From Ascoidea rubescens DSM 1968 (Eukaryota; Ascomycota; Saccharomycetes; Ascoideales; Ascoideaceae), in contig NW_017962925.1 in NCBI RefSeq assembly GCF_001661345.1, forward strand, positions 186,001 through 250,000: a stretch of 64,000 nucleotides of DNA, given 5' to 3'. The notes under the pieces were generated by a model that did no database searches, was not told the origin of the DNA, and saw only the letters and a program-made list of their open reading frames with translations. Position 1 is the first letter of the stretch. Each line of letters begins with the position of its first letter. Shown here piece after piece: positions 48,614-58,276 of the stretch. A program made the position numbers and the translations under genes.

Positions 48614-50509
48614 TTATTCAATTTTTTCAAATTGACCAAACTGCTCAACTCCATGATTGATTTCATTATTTATATTAAGTTTATCTTCAAGCTCTTGAGT
48701 TTTTTGCACAATTGATGTCTCTTTAACTTCTTTTTCAGTGGTAGGTATAAGTTTTGATATTATTTCTGGATTTTGTTTCAAAAATTGGACATGATCGACC
48801 ATTGTTTCACATATTTTATCAAGATTTTGATTTTGATAATATTTCAATGAAGTTCCAGTCAATCTTTTATTTACTGGGGAAAAACCGGTATAATTTTTAC
48901 ATAACAAACCATTAAATATTTGCCAGACTTGTAATTCGAAATCGTAGCCTAGGGATTCGGTCATGCCAATATATAATCTTCTATGTGATCCATCATCTTT
49001 AGTTAGTTCTTGTTTCTCTAATAATAATTCTGGAATTAATTTTGGGTAAGATAAATGCATGAATAAAACGTCTGGAATAGATATAGAATCGTTATTGGGG
49101 AATTCGTTGTTATTTTGGAACAAAACCTGATATGTCAAACCGTTTTCAAAATTTTGATAATCAATTATTGGATCATATTGGCCTAGAGCCTTTGCATTAA
49201 ATTTTTCATTTTCGTCGTGATAACCGATCCATTTGAATTTCTTTTGGAGCTGATAGTAAGGTAGATTTAAAGTAAAAGCGGAAGCTATAAAGGTTTCTTT
49301 GTCACCTTCGCCAGCAGAGCCCTGAGTAAATAGAGGATAATAATAAGTTGGGCCAAAGACGTTATAATATAGAGATAACAATAGAGTTTTGACGTGTTTC
49401 TTTTTATTGACTAGTAACATGCCAGATTCCGAAGTTGGATTGGGCAAAGTGTTATTTAAATCATGAAAGTTTGCGTCCTTTAGAGTATCGATTTGATTTA
49501 ACTCCTTATCAGGAAATTTTGTTTTGTAATAATTTAAGTTTCTTATTATTTTTTTTTCAAATGAGATACCAGCGATATCGTACCAATTAGGATTAGTTGT
49601 TCTTGCCCAATAATCAGGCCAAATTACTAGACCTGTTTTCAAAAAAGGCTTTGAAATGAACAAAGAATCAACTTTTTTAGTTGGAAAATTATCGGCATCG
49701 ATGAATAAAATGTTTTCGAAATCTGATATTAAGAGAGCCAAGTTTTTATATTGATAACCCTTGAGTGGAATGTCATTCATTGTGAAAATTGAGATATCAA
49801 GTTTTTTGTATAATAGATTGCAATGAGCATTCAAAGTTGGCAAAACGGTTTCGCAAAAGTCTTGATCATAATCCTCTTCGGTTGCAATAAAGACCTCAAC
49901 TGGAGTAGTTGAGTTGGTTAGTCTCAATTGGGTTATACTTAGAAGAGCTAGCCAGCTGTATTTTCCACCACCAACATAGACAATACCATTTTGAATTTTG
50001 TTGTTAGTATTATCATCATGACGAGAAGAGGTCTTTTTTTCTTTATCAAGTGGTCCGAAAACTGAGTTGGTAGATGATTTGGCAAAGTCCAAGTACTGCT
50101 GGTGGTTTTGTTTTAGATTGAGCAATTGGTTGTAGTCAATCTGAAGCAAGTTGGATAGGTAATCGTAGGAAAATACAAAATCATCAGTGTCAAACAACTC
50201 TTTTGATTTTTGGTTGTTGATGTAGGTATCCAATGGAGGGCAGGTAGGTTTCGCCTGTACAATTTGATCCAAGACCCAGTTGAAGACGCCTGTGTCGTCG
50301 TTGAGAATGTTTTTGTAACTAACCTCACGAGTGTTGTCCCTGTACAACTCAGAGAGAAACTTGTCCCTGTATTCGTAGTAGCTGAAGAGAGTGGAGGTGG
50401 AGTCGCTGGGGTCCTGTGGGACCCTGCTCAGGAACAAGGAAAAGCAGCAGTAGACAAACACAAGAGTGAGAAACACCTTGAGGAACCTTCTTTTAGAAAG
50501 CGGAGGCAT
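48614..50509 (-). CDS. Mnn2/Mnn5-type alpha-1,2-mannosyltransferase
   Basis: The 631-residue protein is a type II membrane protein: a short basic cytosolic end (MPPLSKRRFLK), one helix (about 11-27), and a luminal domain of the Mnn2/Mnn5/Mnn1-related family. Family blocks include GIVYVGGGKYSWLALLSI, ILFIDADNFPTKKVDSLF (the DxD motif, DAD), GLVIWPDYWARTTNPNWYDI, SESGMLLVNKKKH, and TQGSAGEGDKETFIASA. Mnn2 and Mnn5 start and extend alpha-1,2 side branches on N-glycan mannan in the Golgi. I cannot separate MNN2 from MNN5. The ATG at 50509 is the only ATG before the helix. One CTG codon lies at the end of the helix. Confidence 0.88.
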   Translation of the reverse strand: MPPLSKRRFLKVFLTLVFVYCCFSLFLSRVPQDPSDSTSTLFSYYEYRDKFLSELYRDNTREVSYKNILNDDTGVFNWVLDQIVQAKPTCPPLDTYINNQKSKELFDTDDFVFSYDYLSNLLQIDYNQLLNLKQNHQQYLDFAKSSTNSVFGPLDKEKKTSSRHDDNTNNKIQNGIVYVGGGKYSWLALLSITQLRLTNSTTPVEVFIATEEDYDQDFCETVLPTLNAHCNLLYKKLDISIFTMNDIPLKGYQYKNLALLISDFENILFIDADNFPTKKVDSLFISKPFLKTGLVIWPDYWARTTNPNWYDIAGISFEKKIIRNLNYYKTKFPDKELNQIDTLKDANFHDLNNTLPNPTSESGMLLVNKKKHVKTLLLSLYYNVFGPTYYYPLFTQGSAGEGDKETFIASAFTLNLPYYQLQKKFKWIGYHDENEKFNAKALGQYDPIIDYQNFENGLTYQVLFQNNNEFPNNDSISIPDVLFMHLSYPKLIPELLLEKQELTKDDGSHRRLYIGMTESLGYDFELQVWQIFNGLLCKNYTGFSPVNKRLTGTSLKYYQNQNLDKICETMVDHVQFLKQNPEIISKLIPTTEKEVKETSIVQKTQELEDKLNINNEINHGVEQFGQFEKIE

Positions 50510-50557
50510 GATGGAGCATCTGGAGAAGAGGAAGAGGAAGCAAAAGCAGCAGAGGAA

Positions 50558-50579
50558 GAAGAAGGTGGAGATGGTGAAG
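50558..50579 (-). repeat. Shared leader element, left arm (MNN2-like side)
   Basis: A 22-base sequence whose exact reverse complement is at 50731-50752. Its non-repetitive core is GGTGGAGATGGTG (plus strand). A GAA-rich extension to about 50612 also pairs imperfectly with the right arm. The element begins 49 bases upstream of the MNN2-like ATG. Confidence 0.9.
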
Positions 50580-50730
50580 AAGAAGAAGAAGAAGAAGAAG
50601 AAGAAGAGAAAAGAAGAGAAGAGGTGATGAGATGCAAGTGCTGGTGAGACCACGCGTATGGCTCTTGAAGTGAACAGCTCAGAGCACAGAACCAGCTCTT
50701 CTTCTGCTTCTGCTTCTTCTTCTTCTTCTG

Positions 50731-50752
50731 CTTCACCATCTCCACCTTCTTC
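50731..50752 (+). repeat. Shared leader element, right arm (SED5 side)
   Basis: The inverted copy, with core CACCATCTCCACC, ends 43 bases before the SED5 ATG. Relative to each gene the element has the same orientation and nearly the same distance from the start codon. Confidence 0.9.
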
Positions 50753-50794
50753 ATCTCCATCAGGTTGCTCTGCTTTATCTTCACTCCTTCTGTC

Positions 50795-51913
50795 ATGTCT
50801 GCTGCTTTATTGTCCTCACCCTCCTCTATCCAGGACAGAACCTTGGAGTTCCAACAGTGCGTCAACAACTTCAACAGAATCAACAAGCAACAGAACCATC
50901 CCCAGACCATTGCCTCCAACAAGAACTACAATAAGTCTGAGTTCTCTTCCAGAGCCTCTCAAATAGCTAAGGACATAGCTCACACCACTGATCTTCTCGC
51001 CAAACTCGCTTTGATCGCAAAGAAGAAATCCTTCTTTGATGATCGACCCATCGAAATCGCTGAATTGACCTACGTTATCAAACAAGATATCTTCAAAATT
51101 GAGAAATCCTTGAAGAGCTTGCAACAGTTTATAAATAGTAGCAATAATCTATCCAACGAGACCATAAACAGAAACAACCCTCCGCTGTCTCAAATTTCTC
51201 TATATTCAAAAAATGTTTTAAACTTGTTGAATTCAAAATTCAAAAATGTTAGTGGAGAATTTAAATCAGTTTTGGAAGTCAGACAACAAAACGAAATTTC
51301 CTCCAAAAATAAGAAAAATCAATTTTTGGGCCATATTAATAACCAAAATCTTTTAGGTCCAAATAATAATAATAATAATAATAATCAACCTCAAATACAG
51401 AACCAAAATCAAAATCAAAATCAAATCCAGAAAAATGGTATAATACAGAACCAATCAAACAACAATAAACCTTCAATTGCTTCCTTACAGCTTGGTCAAA
51501 GTCTTATATCTGAAAATCCCTTCTTATCTTCAACCTTACAAGATCAAGAAAATTACAGTAATTCTCATAATAATGATGACTTCTTGACTATAAACGATCA
51601 ATCTCAAACTTTGACTTTGCTTGAAGAACAAAATTCCCAATATCTACAAGAAAGAAACAGAGCAGTTGAAACCATAGAATCAACCATAAACGAAGTTGGT
51701 AATTTATTTCAACAATTAGCTACAATGGTTCAAGAACAAGGTGAATCAATTCAAAGAATCGATCAAAATGTCGACGATATATCTTTGAATATCCAAGGTG
51801 CTCACAGAGAACTACTTAAATACTATACTAGCATTTCAAATAACAAATGGTTAGTTTTTAAAATCTTTGCAATATTAATTGTTTTCTTCTTGCTATGGGT
51901 CTTAGTGTCCTAA
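50795..51913 (+). CDS. SED5: Golgi syntaxin Sed5
   Basis: The 372-residue protein is a tail-anchored Qa-SNARE. It carries the Sly1-binding N-peptide (IQDRTLEFQQCV), a three-helix Habc region (ASQIAKDIAHTTDLLAKLAL, PIEIAELTYVIK), an Asn/Gln-rich linker, and a very conserved SNARE motif (LQERNRAVETIESTINEV, FQQLATMVQEQGESIQRID) followed by a C-terminal membrane anchor. Sed5 drives fusion at the cis-Golgi for ER-Golgi and intra-Golgi traffic. In S. cerevisiae DRT lies at residues 5-7; here 12 residues precede it from the ATG at 50795. A CAG just before GACAGAACC could be a splice acceptor for a missing short first exon, but I see no matching donor, so I keep this ATG. Confidence 0.92.
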   Translation: MSAALLSSPSSIQDRTLEFQQCVNNFNRINKQQNHPQTIASNKNYNKSEFSSRASQIAKDIAHTTDLLAKLALIAKKKSFFDDRPIEIAELTYVIKQDIFKIEKSLKSLQQFINSSNNLSNETINRNNPPLSQISLYSKNVLNLLNSKFKNVSGEFKSVLEVRQQNEISSKNKKNQFLGHINNQNLLGPNNNNNNNNQPQIQNQNQNQNQIQKNGIIQNQSNNNKPSIASLQLGQSLISENPFLSSTLQDQENYSNSHNNDDFLTINDQSQTLTLLEEQNSQYLQERNRAVETIESTINEVGNLFQQLATMVQEQGESIQRIDQNVDDISLNIQGAHRELLKYYTSISNNKWLVFKIFAILIVFFLLWVLVS

Positions 51914-52541
51914 TTATTCAAACCTCGTATTTTTCATTCTCTTCATTTGTTTTTTATTTTTTTTCATCTTTATTTCCTTTACCGATGTGCTTTTTCTGTT
52001 TTATATCACCTATATATATTTATTTCTTATTTTCAATTCCTTAAAGCTTTTTAACTTTTTATATAAAAAGTCTAATTTAGTAATATATTTTATATATTTC
52101 ATTTTTATTTTTTAATAACACATTAATAAATGAAGATAAGGACTATAATAATTCTAAATTCTACAATCTACAATCTATAATTTATAATTATAGTTATAAT
52201 TAAAAGAAAAATGAATAATTTTATTAATTGCACATTATAATATAGAAAAAATCTTAAAAATTACATAAAATTTTGACATAATTAATGAAGTAACACAATC
52301 CATTCAATGTTATAATATAATTGAATCAGAAAAATAAAGTGAAATGAAATAATAGAAACAAGAAAAAGTAAATGGAAATTTTATAAGTAAATGATTCAAA
52401 TCAAATCAAGCTATCAATATAGTATAATACAATAGGAAAAAAATCAAAAAAACCCAAGAAAAACAGCATAAAAAACAGAAGCAAACCGATATTCTTTTTT
52501 GTTCTAAATTTGTGAATTGTGCACTTTGTTACTTCATTAAA
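51914..52541. other. Convergent gap between SED5 and MET30
   Basis: AT-rich 3' regions of two convergent genes with TATA-like runs near 52012 and 52085. No coding or RNA feature is supported. Confidence 0.5.
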
Positions 52542-55022
52542 TTAATCAGAATTTTCATCAAAACAATACATTCTAACAACACCTGCTTCATCACCACTTG
52601 CCAATCTACTATCACTTAAATCCACACATGTAACACTTTGAGTATGTCCAGTTAATGTATGCATGCATTTACCAGATTGTAGATCCCAGACTTTAACCAA
52701 TCGATCATGAGCTCCACTAACGATTCTAAATGTATCAGCAGCGATTGACCAGACTCCTTCAAGATGACCAAATTGGGTTCTAACACATTTTCCCTTTCCG
52801 TTGTTAGCTTTAAAATCCCACAATTTAATTGTATTATCTAAAGAAGAAGTTAGCATATGGCTTGGAAGTTTATCAAGAAATTCTTTGGGGATAACCGTAT
52901 CAACAATATCATTATTTTCGCTTTCATCACTGCTTTCGCTCATATCATTATCAACAATACTATTGTTAATATTATCAATTTGCAATCTGTTCCTATTATT
53001 GAAAGTGCTGTCGACTGAAAATTGAGAAGAAGATTTTGAGTCATCGTCTTCACCCTCACTGTCTGGTTTGTCCTCGGTGATATTATCTTTGATGGTTAAG
53101 GGTATAACAGTTTGAACTTGACCGATATGGCCACGTAAGCCACCTTGGAATACTTTTATACAGTTATTTGTCTTTAAATCCCAAATTCTTATGGTTGTAT
53201 CATCGCTACAACTGAAGATTGTATTTGAAGCAGGATGGATCTTAACACAGTTGACAAAATCAGTATGACCTCTTAGTGTATGGCAGATTCTTGTTTCAAC
53301 ATGCCAGACTTTTATAGTGCAATCTGCGGAACCACTGACAATAATTTTATTTTTATAGGAATCTATGGATAAGATTGAGTCAGTATGACCTCTATAAGTT
53401 GAGATGCAAGTACCCAAATGATAATTCCAAACTTTTATGGTTGAATCTAGAGAGCCAGTGATTAGTTTTGAATCGTCGAATTTTAGACACCTAACACCTT
53501 TATTGTGACCAATTAGAGTTCTGATTAATTTGCCAGATTTAATATCCCAAATTTTGACTGTTGAGTCATAAGAGCCAGTGATTAAAATTTTGTGGTTTAA
53601 TTGCAAAGATAGAATACCATCTTGATGGCCTCTGAATTCTTTTATTTTGAAGATACCCTTTCTCCAGTTTCTTTCGACTTTAAATCTTTCAGAGTAGACA
53701 GTTTTCCAAGGTCTTGTCTTTCTGATTAGTTTTATCTTTTTAGGTTGCTTTTGCAAGAGATTGGAGGAAGAAGACAAATCATGCAATAAAGTGGAGTTTT
53801 CAAGAGATCTTTTTTTGGAGAAAGAAGCAATTGTGGCTGCTGTGGCGGATTGAGAGGAGTCTGAGCCTGAAGACAAAGAGTCGTTGTTGAGTTCAGTGAT
53901 CTTTGGAGAGTTTTGGGATGAAAGAGGATTTTTTTGGAGCTGTTGGTTGTTTGAGACATATTGCACTTGGTCATATTGTCTTGCTCTTTTCATATGCATT
54001 AAAGGCAAACCCCATCCACAGTTGGGGCATTTTCTATCGATGTGCTGTTTACACATATGGTGCCAAACTTGGTCGTCATCAGCTAATCTTTTCCAGTTTT
54101 TGGAGACTTGAGCAGCGTTGCAAAGAGAAGCGCAGTCGAGATAGGATAGAATTTTCAAGGAGATTTGGACTGGTAAGGTTGAAATAAAGTCGATTTTGAT
54201 TAGATTTGAAATTTCTTCGCTGATGTAACTCAATTGATAGAAGCAGCACATTGAAAGAATTCCTTGTAAAATTAGATTTTTCTGCTTAGATGGAGCAGCA
54301 GAAAAGATTGACCAAATGTGAGAAATGTTTTGTTTGTCATTGTGATCCAAAGATTCCAAATTTTTCTGAATTTCAATTAGTTTAGCTTGATCAGCTTGTT
54401 TGTTGCAATTGATTTCAGGGTTGTGTCTGTAGCAATATTTGTGATAATTGTCAAAAGAGTTACTAGGCGGTTGACTTTTTGGTCTAAGAGCAGTGAGACT
54501 GTTGAGAGCAGGAGTCTTGTTGATCTTTTTATTGTTGGTATTGATGATGGTTTCAGAAGCATTTTGATCGATATAGGCGGTAGCTGTAGTCGTAGAAATG
54601 GAATCTGTAATAAGTTTGTCCTTCTCATGGTTATGAATAATCTGGGAGGTAAGGTCTTCTTTGGAGTTGGCAGCAGGAATATGCTTTGTTAGAAATGGAG
54701 TTATTATTGAAGAATCGGTTGGCTTTAATTTCGACTTTGATTTTGATTTTGACTTTAGTTTCGATTTTGATTTTGGTCTGATCTTTGAAGTTGAGTTTGA
54801 GCTGGAGCTTGAGTCGTTGGAATCGTTGGAATCGTTAGCAGCTGAGAGCTCACTGGAAAAGTCACTGGCTCTGATGATGTCCATCAAATTGAGCTGTTTC
54901 TCATAATGGGGCTTCTGGAGGGTGTTATGAAGATCAGTCTGAAGGGAGGGAGAGCCAAGAGCCTCCTGGTCAGCAGAAAGAGCGTTGTGCTTGTGGTTGT
55001 CGTCAAAGGGTCCTAAGTCCAT
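52542..55022 (-). CDS. MET30: SCF ubiquitin-ligase F-box/WD40 subunit Met30
   Basis: The 826-residue protein matches Met30: CYRHNPEINC (about 197), an F-box (about 282-322, LPVQISLKILSYLDCASLCN), the Met30-specific IDRKCPNCGWGLPLMHMKRA, RPWKTVYSERFKVERNWRKG, then seven WD40 repeats, with an acidic insert between repeats 5 and 6. SCF-Met30 ubiquitinates Met4 to shut off sulfur-assimilation genes and controls cell-cycle and cadmium responses. The N-terminus is longer than in S. cerevisiae (640 aa total) and has a Lys/Ser repeat (KSKSKLKSKSKSKSKLK). I choose the ATG at 55022 because the DNA upstream is promoter-like; an in-frame ATG at 55253 would add 77 unconserved residues. Confidence 0.95.
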   Translation of the reverse strand: MDLGPFDDNHKHNALSADQEALGSPSLQTDLHNTLQKPHYEKQLNLMDIIRASDFSSELSAANDSNDSNDSSSSSNSTSKIRPKSKSKLKSKSKSKSKLKPTDSSIITPFLTKHIPAANSKEDLTSQIIHNHEKDKLITDSISTTTATAYIDQNASETIINTNNKKINKTPALNSLTALRPKSQPPSNSFDNYHKYCYRHNPEINCNKQADQAKLIEIQKNLESLDHNDKQNISHIWSIFSAAPSKQKNLILQGILSMCCFYQLSYISEEISNLIKIDFISTLPVQISLKILSYLDCASLCNAAQVSKNWKRLADDDQVWHHMCKQHIDRKCPNCGWGLPLMHMKRARQYDQVQYVSNNQQLQKNPLSSQNSPKITELNNDSLSSGSDSSQSATAATIASFSKKRSLENSTLLHDLSSSSNLLQKQPKKIKLIRKTRPWKTVYSERFKVERNWRKGIFKIKEFRGHQDGILSLQLNHKILITGSYDSTVKIWDIKSGKLIRTLIGHNKGVRCLKFDDSKLITGSLDSTIKVWNYHLGTCISTYRGHTDSILSIDSYKNKIIVSGSADCTIKVWHVETRICHTLRGHTDFVNCVKIHPASNTIFSCSDDTTIRIWDLKTNNCIKVFQGGLRGHIGQVQTVIPLTIKDNITEDKPDSEGEDDDSKSSSQFSVDSTFNNRNRLQIDNINNSIVDNDMSESSDESENNDIVDTVIPKEFLDKLPSHMLTSSLDNTIKLWDFKANNGKGKCVRTQFGHLEGVWSIAADTFRIVSGAHDRLVKVWDLQSGKCMHTLTGHTQSVTCVDLSDSRLASGDEAGVVRMYCFDENSD

Positions 55023-55707
55023 GGTGATGAGAGCGAAGAGAAGCACTGAAAAGAGGCAGACGCAGCAGAAGAAGCAGACGCAGCTGGGGATGGCCGCAGA
55101 AATATCCAATATATATAATGGACGATAGCCAGGTGCTTTCGCGTGCCGATCGCGCAATCCGTGGCTGCTCCACACCGGTGGTCTCTTCACGCCACAGCAT
55201 CTCATACCCGCCCAGCTGTGGCGTAATGGCTGCTGCGTGATTATGCGACCCATAGTGGTGGTTGTGGTGGGTGTGAGGAAGGCGAAAAGAACACCGTACA
55301 AATAAGGAGAAAGAATCACAATTAAACGATAAGGCAAAATCGACAGAAGAAGGAACTTGGAGAACTTGCAGAACGTGAAGAACTGGGGAAAACTATATGG
55401 AAATTTTATAAAACAATTGTAAAAGAGCTTGTCTTCTGAGTGGACTATTAAACTCAGGTGGTACTGAAGGAAAACGAATTTGAGTGGATAAAAGTGAATG
55501 AAAACGAATTGAACAATGAAGTAAAACTGAACTTAAAAACAATAGCGAAAGAAAAAAATAGTAACCAAAGAGCTTGGATATTTGAAAAAACATATTAAAG
55601 CGAAGGGTAAAAAATGCCAAAGATATCTTTCAAAGATAAAATAAACGAAAAAATAAGAGAACCTTAAAGGAAACTTTAAGGAAATTTAAAGAATATTCAA
55701 AGAAAAC
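55023..55707. promoter_or_regulatory. MET30 upstream region with GC-rich core
   Basis: The first 240 bases upstream of MET30 are GC-rich and hold a TATATATAA box (near 55109-55118), the CACCGGTG palindrome at 55173-55180 and the inverted repeat below. Farther up, DNA returns to A-rich composition, the 3' side of the next gene. Confidence 0.6.
55189..55224. promoter_or_regulatory. Inverted pair of CTGTGGC sites (Met31/Met32 type) upstream of MET30
   Basis: Perfect 10-bp arms ACGCCACAGC (55189-55198) and GCTGTGGCGT (55215-55224) with a 16-base centre. Each arm holds CTGTGGC, the core bound by Met31/Met32. Distance to the MET30 ATG is about 167-202 bases. In S. cerevisiae MET30 is induced through Met4, giving feedback; use here is inferred. 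Confidence 0.55.
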
Positions 55708-56352
55708 TTAAAGGACAATTTCAATATCAAATTCATCTGACGAATCTTCATTGTAATTAATGTCGGAAAATCTTCTTTTTTTTGAATTAGTATTACTATT
55801 GTTATTAATTTTATGATTAATGGGGTTAATGGGATTAATGTTGATGAAGTTTTTGGGAGTTGGTGGATAAATAATCGATTCACAAGAGCTTACTGAAGAG
55901 TCCTTGGAATGATACGAAGATGATGACGACAATGGTAATGGACTTGGTGTTAATAAAAAAGGGTAATCTGTTTGATTATTAATTAAATTGAGTGAATACG
56001 AATTGCTGTAATCATAGATATTGCTAATATCATCATTATTGTCGTAATTATAGCTGGAGTCATAGGAATAGTCGTCAATGGCTGTTCTTGTATTGATTTT
56101 TAATCCACATTTTGGTTTATTAGTATTTTCTTCTTTTTTATTACCATTATCAGTATTTAGATTATTGTTATCATTATTGTTATTATTATTGTTATTATTA
56201 TTGTTATTATTATTGTTATTATTATTGTTATTATTATTGTTATTGATATTATTATCATTTAAAAGAAACGATGGTAATAAATTATCATAGTTTAAATTAT
56301 TGATACCAGTAGGAATACTACTGTCTTGAAAATTATTGTATTCTTCAACCAT
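55708..56352 (-). CDS. Asn-rich hypothetical protein, 214 residues
   Basis: A frame with a good ATG at 56352 and no recognised family. It starts MVEEYNNFQDSS, has a run of about 25 Asn (about 37-60), an Asp/Tyr/Ser-rich middle, a Ser-rich segment with TPSPLPLSSSSS, a PPTPKNF motif (possible CDK target) and a basic SKKRRFSDI followed by an acidic C-terminus. It looks disordered and could be a small regulatory nuclear protein (KKRR). The non-repetitive ends argue that it is a real gene rather than a chance frame over an AAT repeat, but this is not certain. Confidence 0.5.
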   Translation of the reverse strand: MVEEYNNFQDSSIPTGINNLNYDNLLPSFLLNDNNINNNNNNNNNNNNNNNNNNNNNNNNDNNNLNTDNGNKKEENTNKPKCGLKINTRTAIDDYSYDSSYNYDNNDDISNIYDYSNSYSLNLINNQTDYPFLLTPSPLPLSSSSSYHSKDSSVSSCESIIYPPTPKNFININPINPINHKINNNSNTNSKKRRFSDINYNEDSSDEFDIEIVL

Positions 56353-57394
56353 ATTGATAAGTGTCTTATTTATTGTTTTTATTGTTATTATTATTACTAT
56401 TGGGAATAGTAGTTGTAGTAGTATTTGTATATTATATCTCTTTGATCAATATTTAGTTGACGAAAACCTCATCTTTTATTAACTTTTTGGGCTGATTGCA
56501 ATATCTAACCTATTCCAAATTAAAATCCTGCTGCTAGCTCGTTTTTGATATCTCAAAGTCTTGCTTGAATTTATCTATATTCCAAGTTTTTTTCTATATT
56601 TTACTGTTTGATAAATTTTCTTAATGCGAGAAAAAGAAAATTCAAAAAAGGAAAGATTAAAGCTAAATTTTTCTACTTGTTTTTTATTTTTTTCTTATTT
56701 TTGTTTATTTTTTCAACTTTTTTCAACTTTTTTCCAAATTTTTTGTTTAGTTCACCTGTTTTTTACTTATTGATTTTGCTTCAAGCAAATTTAAATTTAA
56801 AACGAACCTGCAAAATGATTTATCACTTTTTTCTCTGCTGTTTTGAGACTGTTAGATAGTATGCAATAAATATTCCGATTAGTATTACAGTCTTTCAATC
56901 CTGCAATCCTATTATCTTTTCCTTTTTTACTCTCTAATGCAACTCTATTATCTCGCTGCCTGATAAATTGCTTTTCTGTTGTTTACAAATAGTTGGGAAT
57001 AAGGATAAATCAAAGAGTTTTTCAATCATTCACTTGCACTGATATCGGTGTTTAAACTAATTTGGCCTATGCACATCTGTTCAAAAAATACAAAAAAAAG
57101 GACAGTGTAGCATAAAACATCTAGATTACCTACACCTATGGCTCCGATCAAATTCATCTACACTGTATATACATTTATTTGGACTATGGAAGCACTCCAA
57201 ACACAGGTCCTGCTGCCATAAAGGGTCCAGCTGCTTCCTCCAGACAATGCTCTGCTCCATCGTTTCGTTTGAGCCTAAAACCTCCACATCCAAAGACCGT
57301 AATTGCGTTCTAGACCAAATTTCCTGGGCTCTAATCCGGGGTATTCTCCAGCTCCAAAACTGTAAGAAATACTGGAGAAACACCCAAAGCCTGC
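56353..57394. other. One-kilobase gap, no convincing gene
   Basis: The left part is the promoter of the Asn-rich gene and is T-rich on the plus strand (56585-56770). About 57130-57394 is GC-richer and has open frames on both strands, including a 27-codon plus-strand ATG frame at 57138 (MAPIKFIYTVYTFIW). None has family support, so I leave it unannotated. Confidence 0.45.
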
Positions 57395-57937
57395 TCACCT
57401 TCTTTTTTTCCAGCTCCTCCTTTTTGCTTCTTTACTGTGCCCTCTCTCGTCCTTCACCACGCAATGGCTTTTACTGGATGAGAAATTGCCCTGTTCAACA
57501 CTCTCCAACGCAACACTTGCAATATCTCGAAATCTCGCTGGTCCAAGTGGAATACCACCATACCATCTGGTAACAACACATAACACGTTATATATCTTAC
57601 AGTTCTCTACCACTTTCGATATCTTGTACCCAGAGCCTGATTCACCACAGTCAAAGTAGCCTTGCCTAATATCCCTGAACTTATTGCTGGCTTCATCAAA
57701 TTTTCCTGTTCTCCACGCAAACATCGTCGGATGTGTAGATTGAGCTATTTTTGGATTCTCATTTTTCAAATCACTTAGCAAGTGTGTAATTTCATTTTCG
57801 TCTTTTAATTTTACCGAAAATCCTTGGAACTTAGACTTTTTATCAGTTAAAATGTTCGAAAATGACCAAATTCTTTTTCCCTCACTAAATTTGTTCCTAG
57901 TAGTCAGGGAAAAATGAATAAGTCGTTTTATTATCAT
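57395..57937 (-). CDS. IMPACT-family (UPF0029) protein, YDL177C-like
   Basis: The 180-residue protein has the IMPACT/UPF0029 fold signature: KKSKFQGFSVKLKDENEI, THPTMFAWRTG, FDCGESGSGYKIS and VVTRWYGGIPLGPARFRDI. It resembles S. cerevisiae YDL177C more than Yih1, because it lacks the N-terminal RWD domain that binds Gcn1. The biochemical role of YDL177C-type proteins is not established. After the domain there is a basic tail (KEAKRRSWKKRR) not usual in the family. The start at 57937 (MIIKRLIHFSLTTRNKF) could be a mitochondrial-type leader. Confidence 0.85.
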   Translation of the reverse strand: MIIKRLIHFSLTTRNKFSEGKRIWSFSNILTDKKSKFQGFSVKLKDENEITHLLSDLKNENPKIAQSTHPTMFAWRTGKFDEASNKFRDIRQGYFDCGESGSGYKISKVVENCKIYNVLCVVTRWYGGIPLGPARFRDIASVALESVEQGNFSSSKSHCVVKDERGHSKEAKRRSWKKRR

Positions 57938-58276
57938 TGTGGTTTGTTTTATTTTTATCCCATATGAATGTCTGAACAAAAAATCCACAAAATATATTAT
58001 ATGTTATGTATTATACTATATCATACATCACTTTTACTTCCTTCTGATAATAACCTCTTCCTAATTTTATTCCTCTCTCTTCTCTCTCTTTCTTTGAAAA
58101 CGGAAATGACAGCGTTCTCCAATTCAAAAGCCAGCACCATGGATGTCTGCCAATGACCTGGTTTTTCTGCTTACTGGCTTATTTATCAACCAATAGTGGT
58201 TCGTTCACGCCCCCATTATTGTCAAAAGTATGATAGTTCTGGTTAATGGTAAAAGAGTCAGTCTCTGAAAGACGAA

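Larger units (their letters stand above)
50510..50794. promoter_or_regulatory. Short divergent promoter of the MNN2-like gene and SED5
   Basis: Only 285 bases separate the two start codons. Each side is pyrimidine-rich in its own sense strand, and the two leaders share an inverted element (next entries). An ACGCGT motif lies at 50652-50657, near the middle. Confidence 0.65.

Noticed and set aside
50428-50922. Ser- and Glu-rich frames over the MNN2-like/SED5 promoter
   Set aside because: Frames created by GAA/TTC repeats; they overlap conserved starts of both genes on the wrong strands.
54661-54906. Plus-strand frame rich in Phe/Asp opposite the MET30 N-terminus
   Set aside because: It mirrors the Lys/Ser repeat of MET30 on the other strand.
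57126-57398. Minus-strand 90-codon frame after the IMPACT-family gene, and a plus-strand ATG frame at 57138
   Set aside because: No recognisable family, no splice path into a neighbour, and composition does not favour coding.
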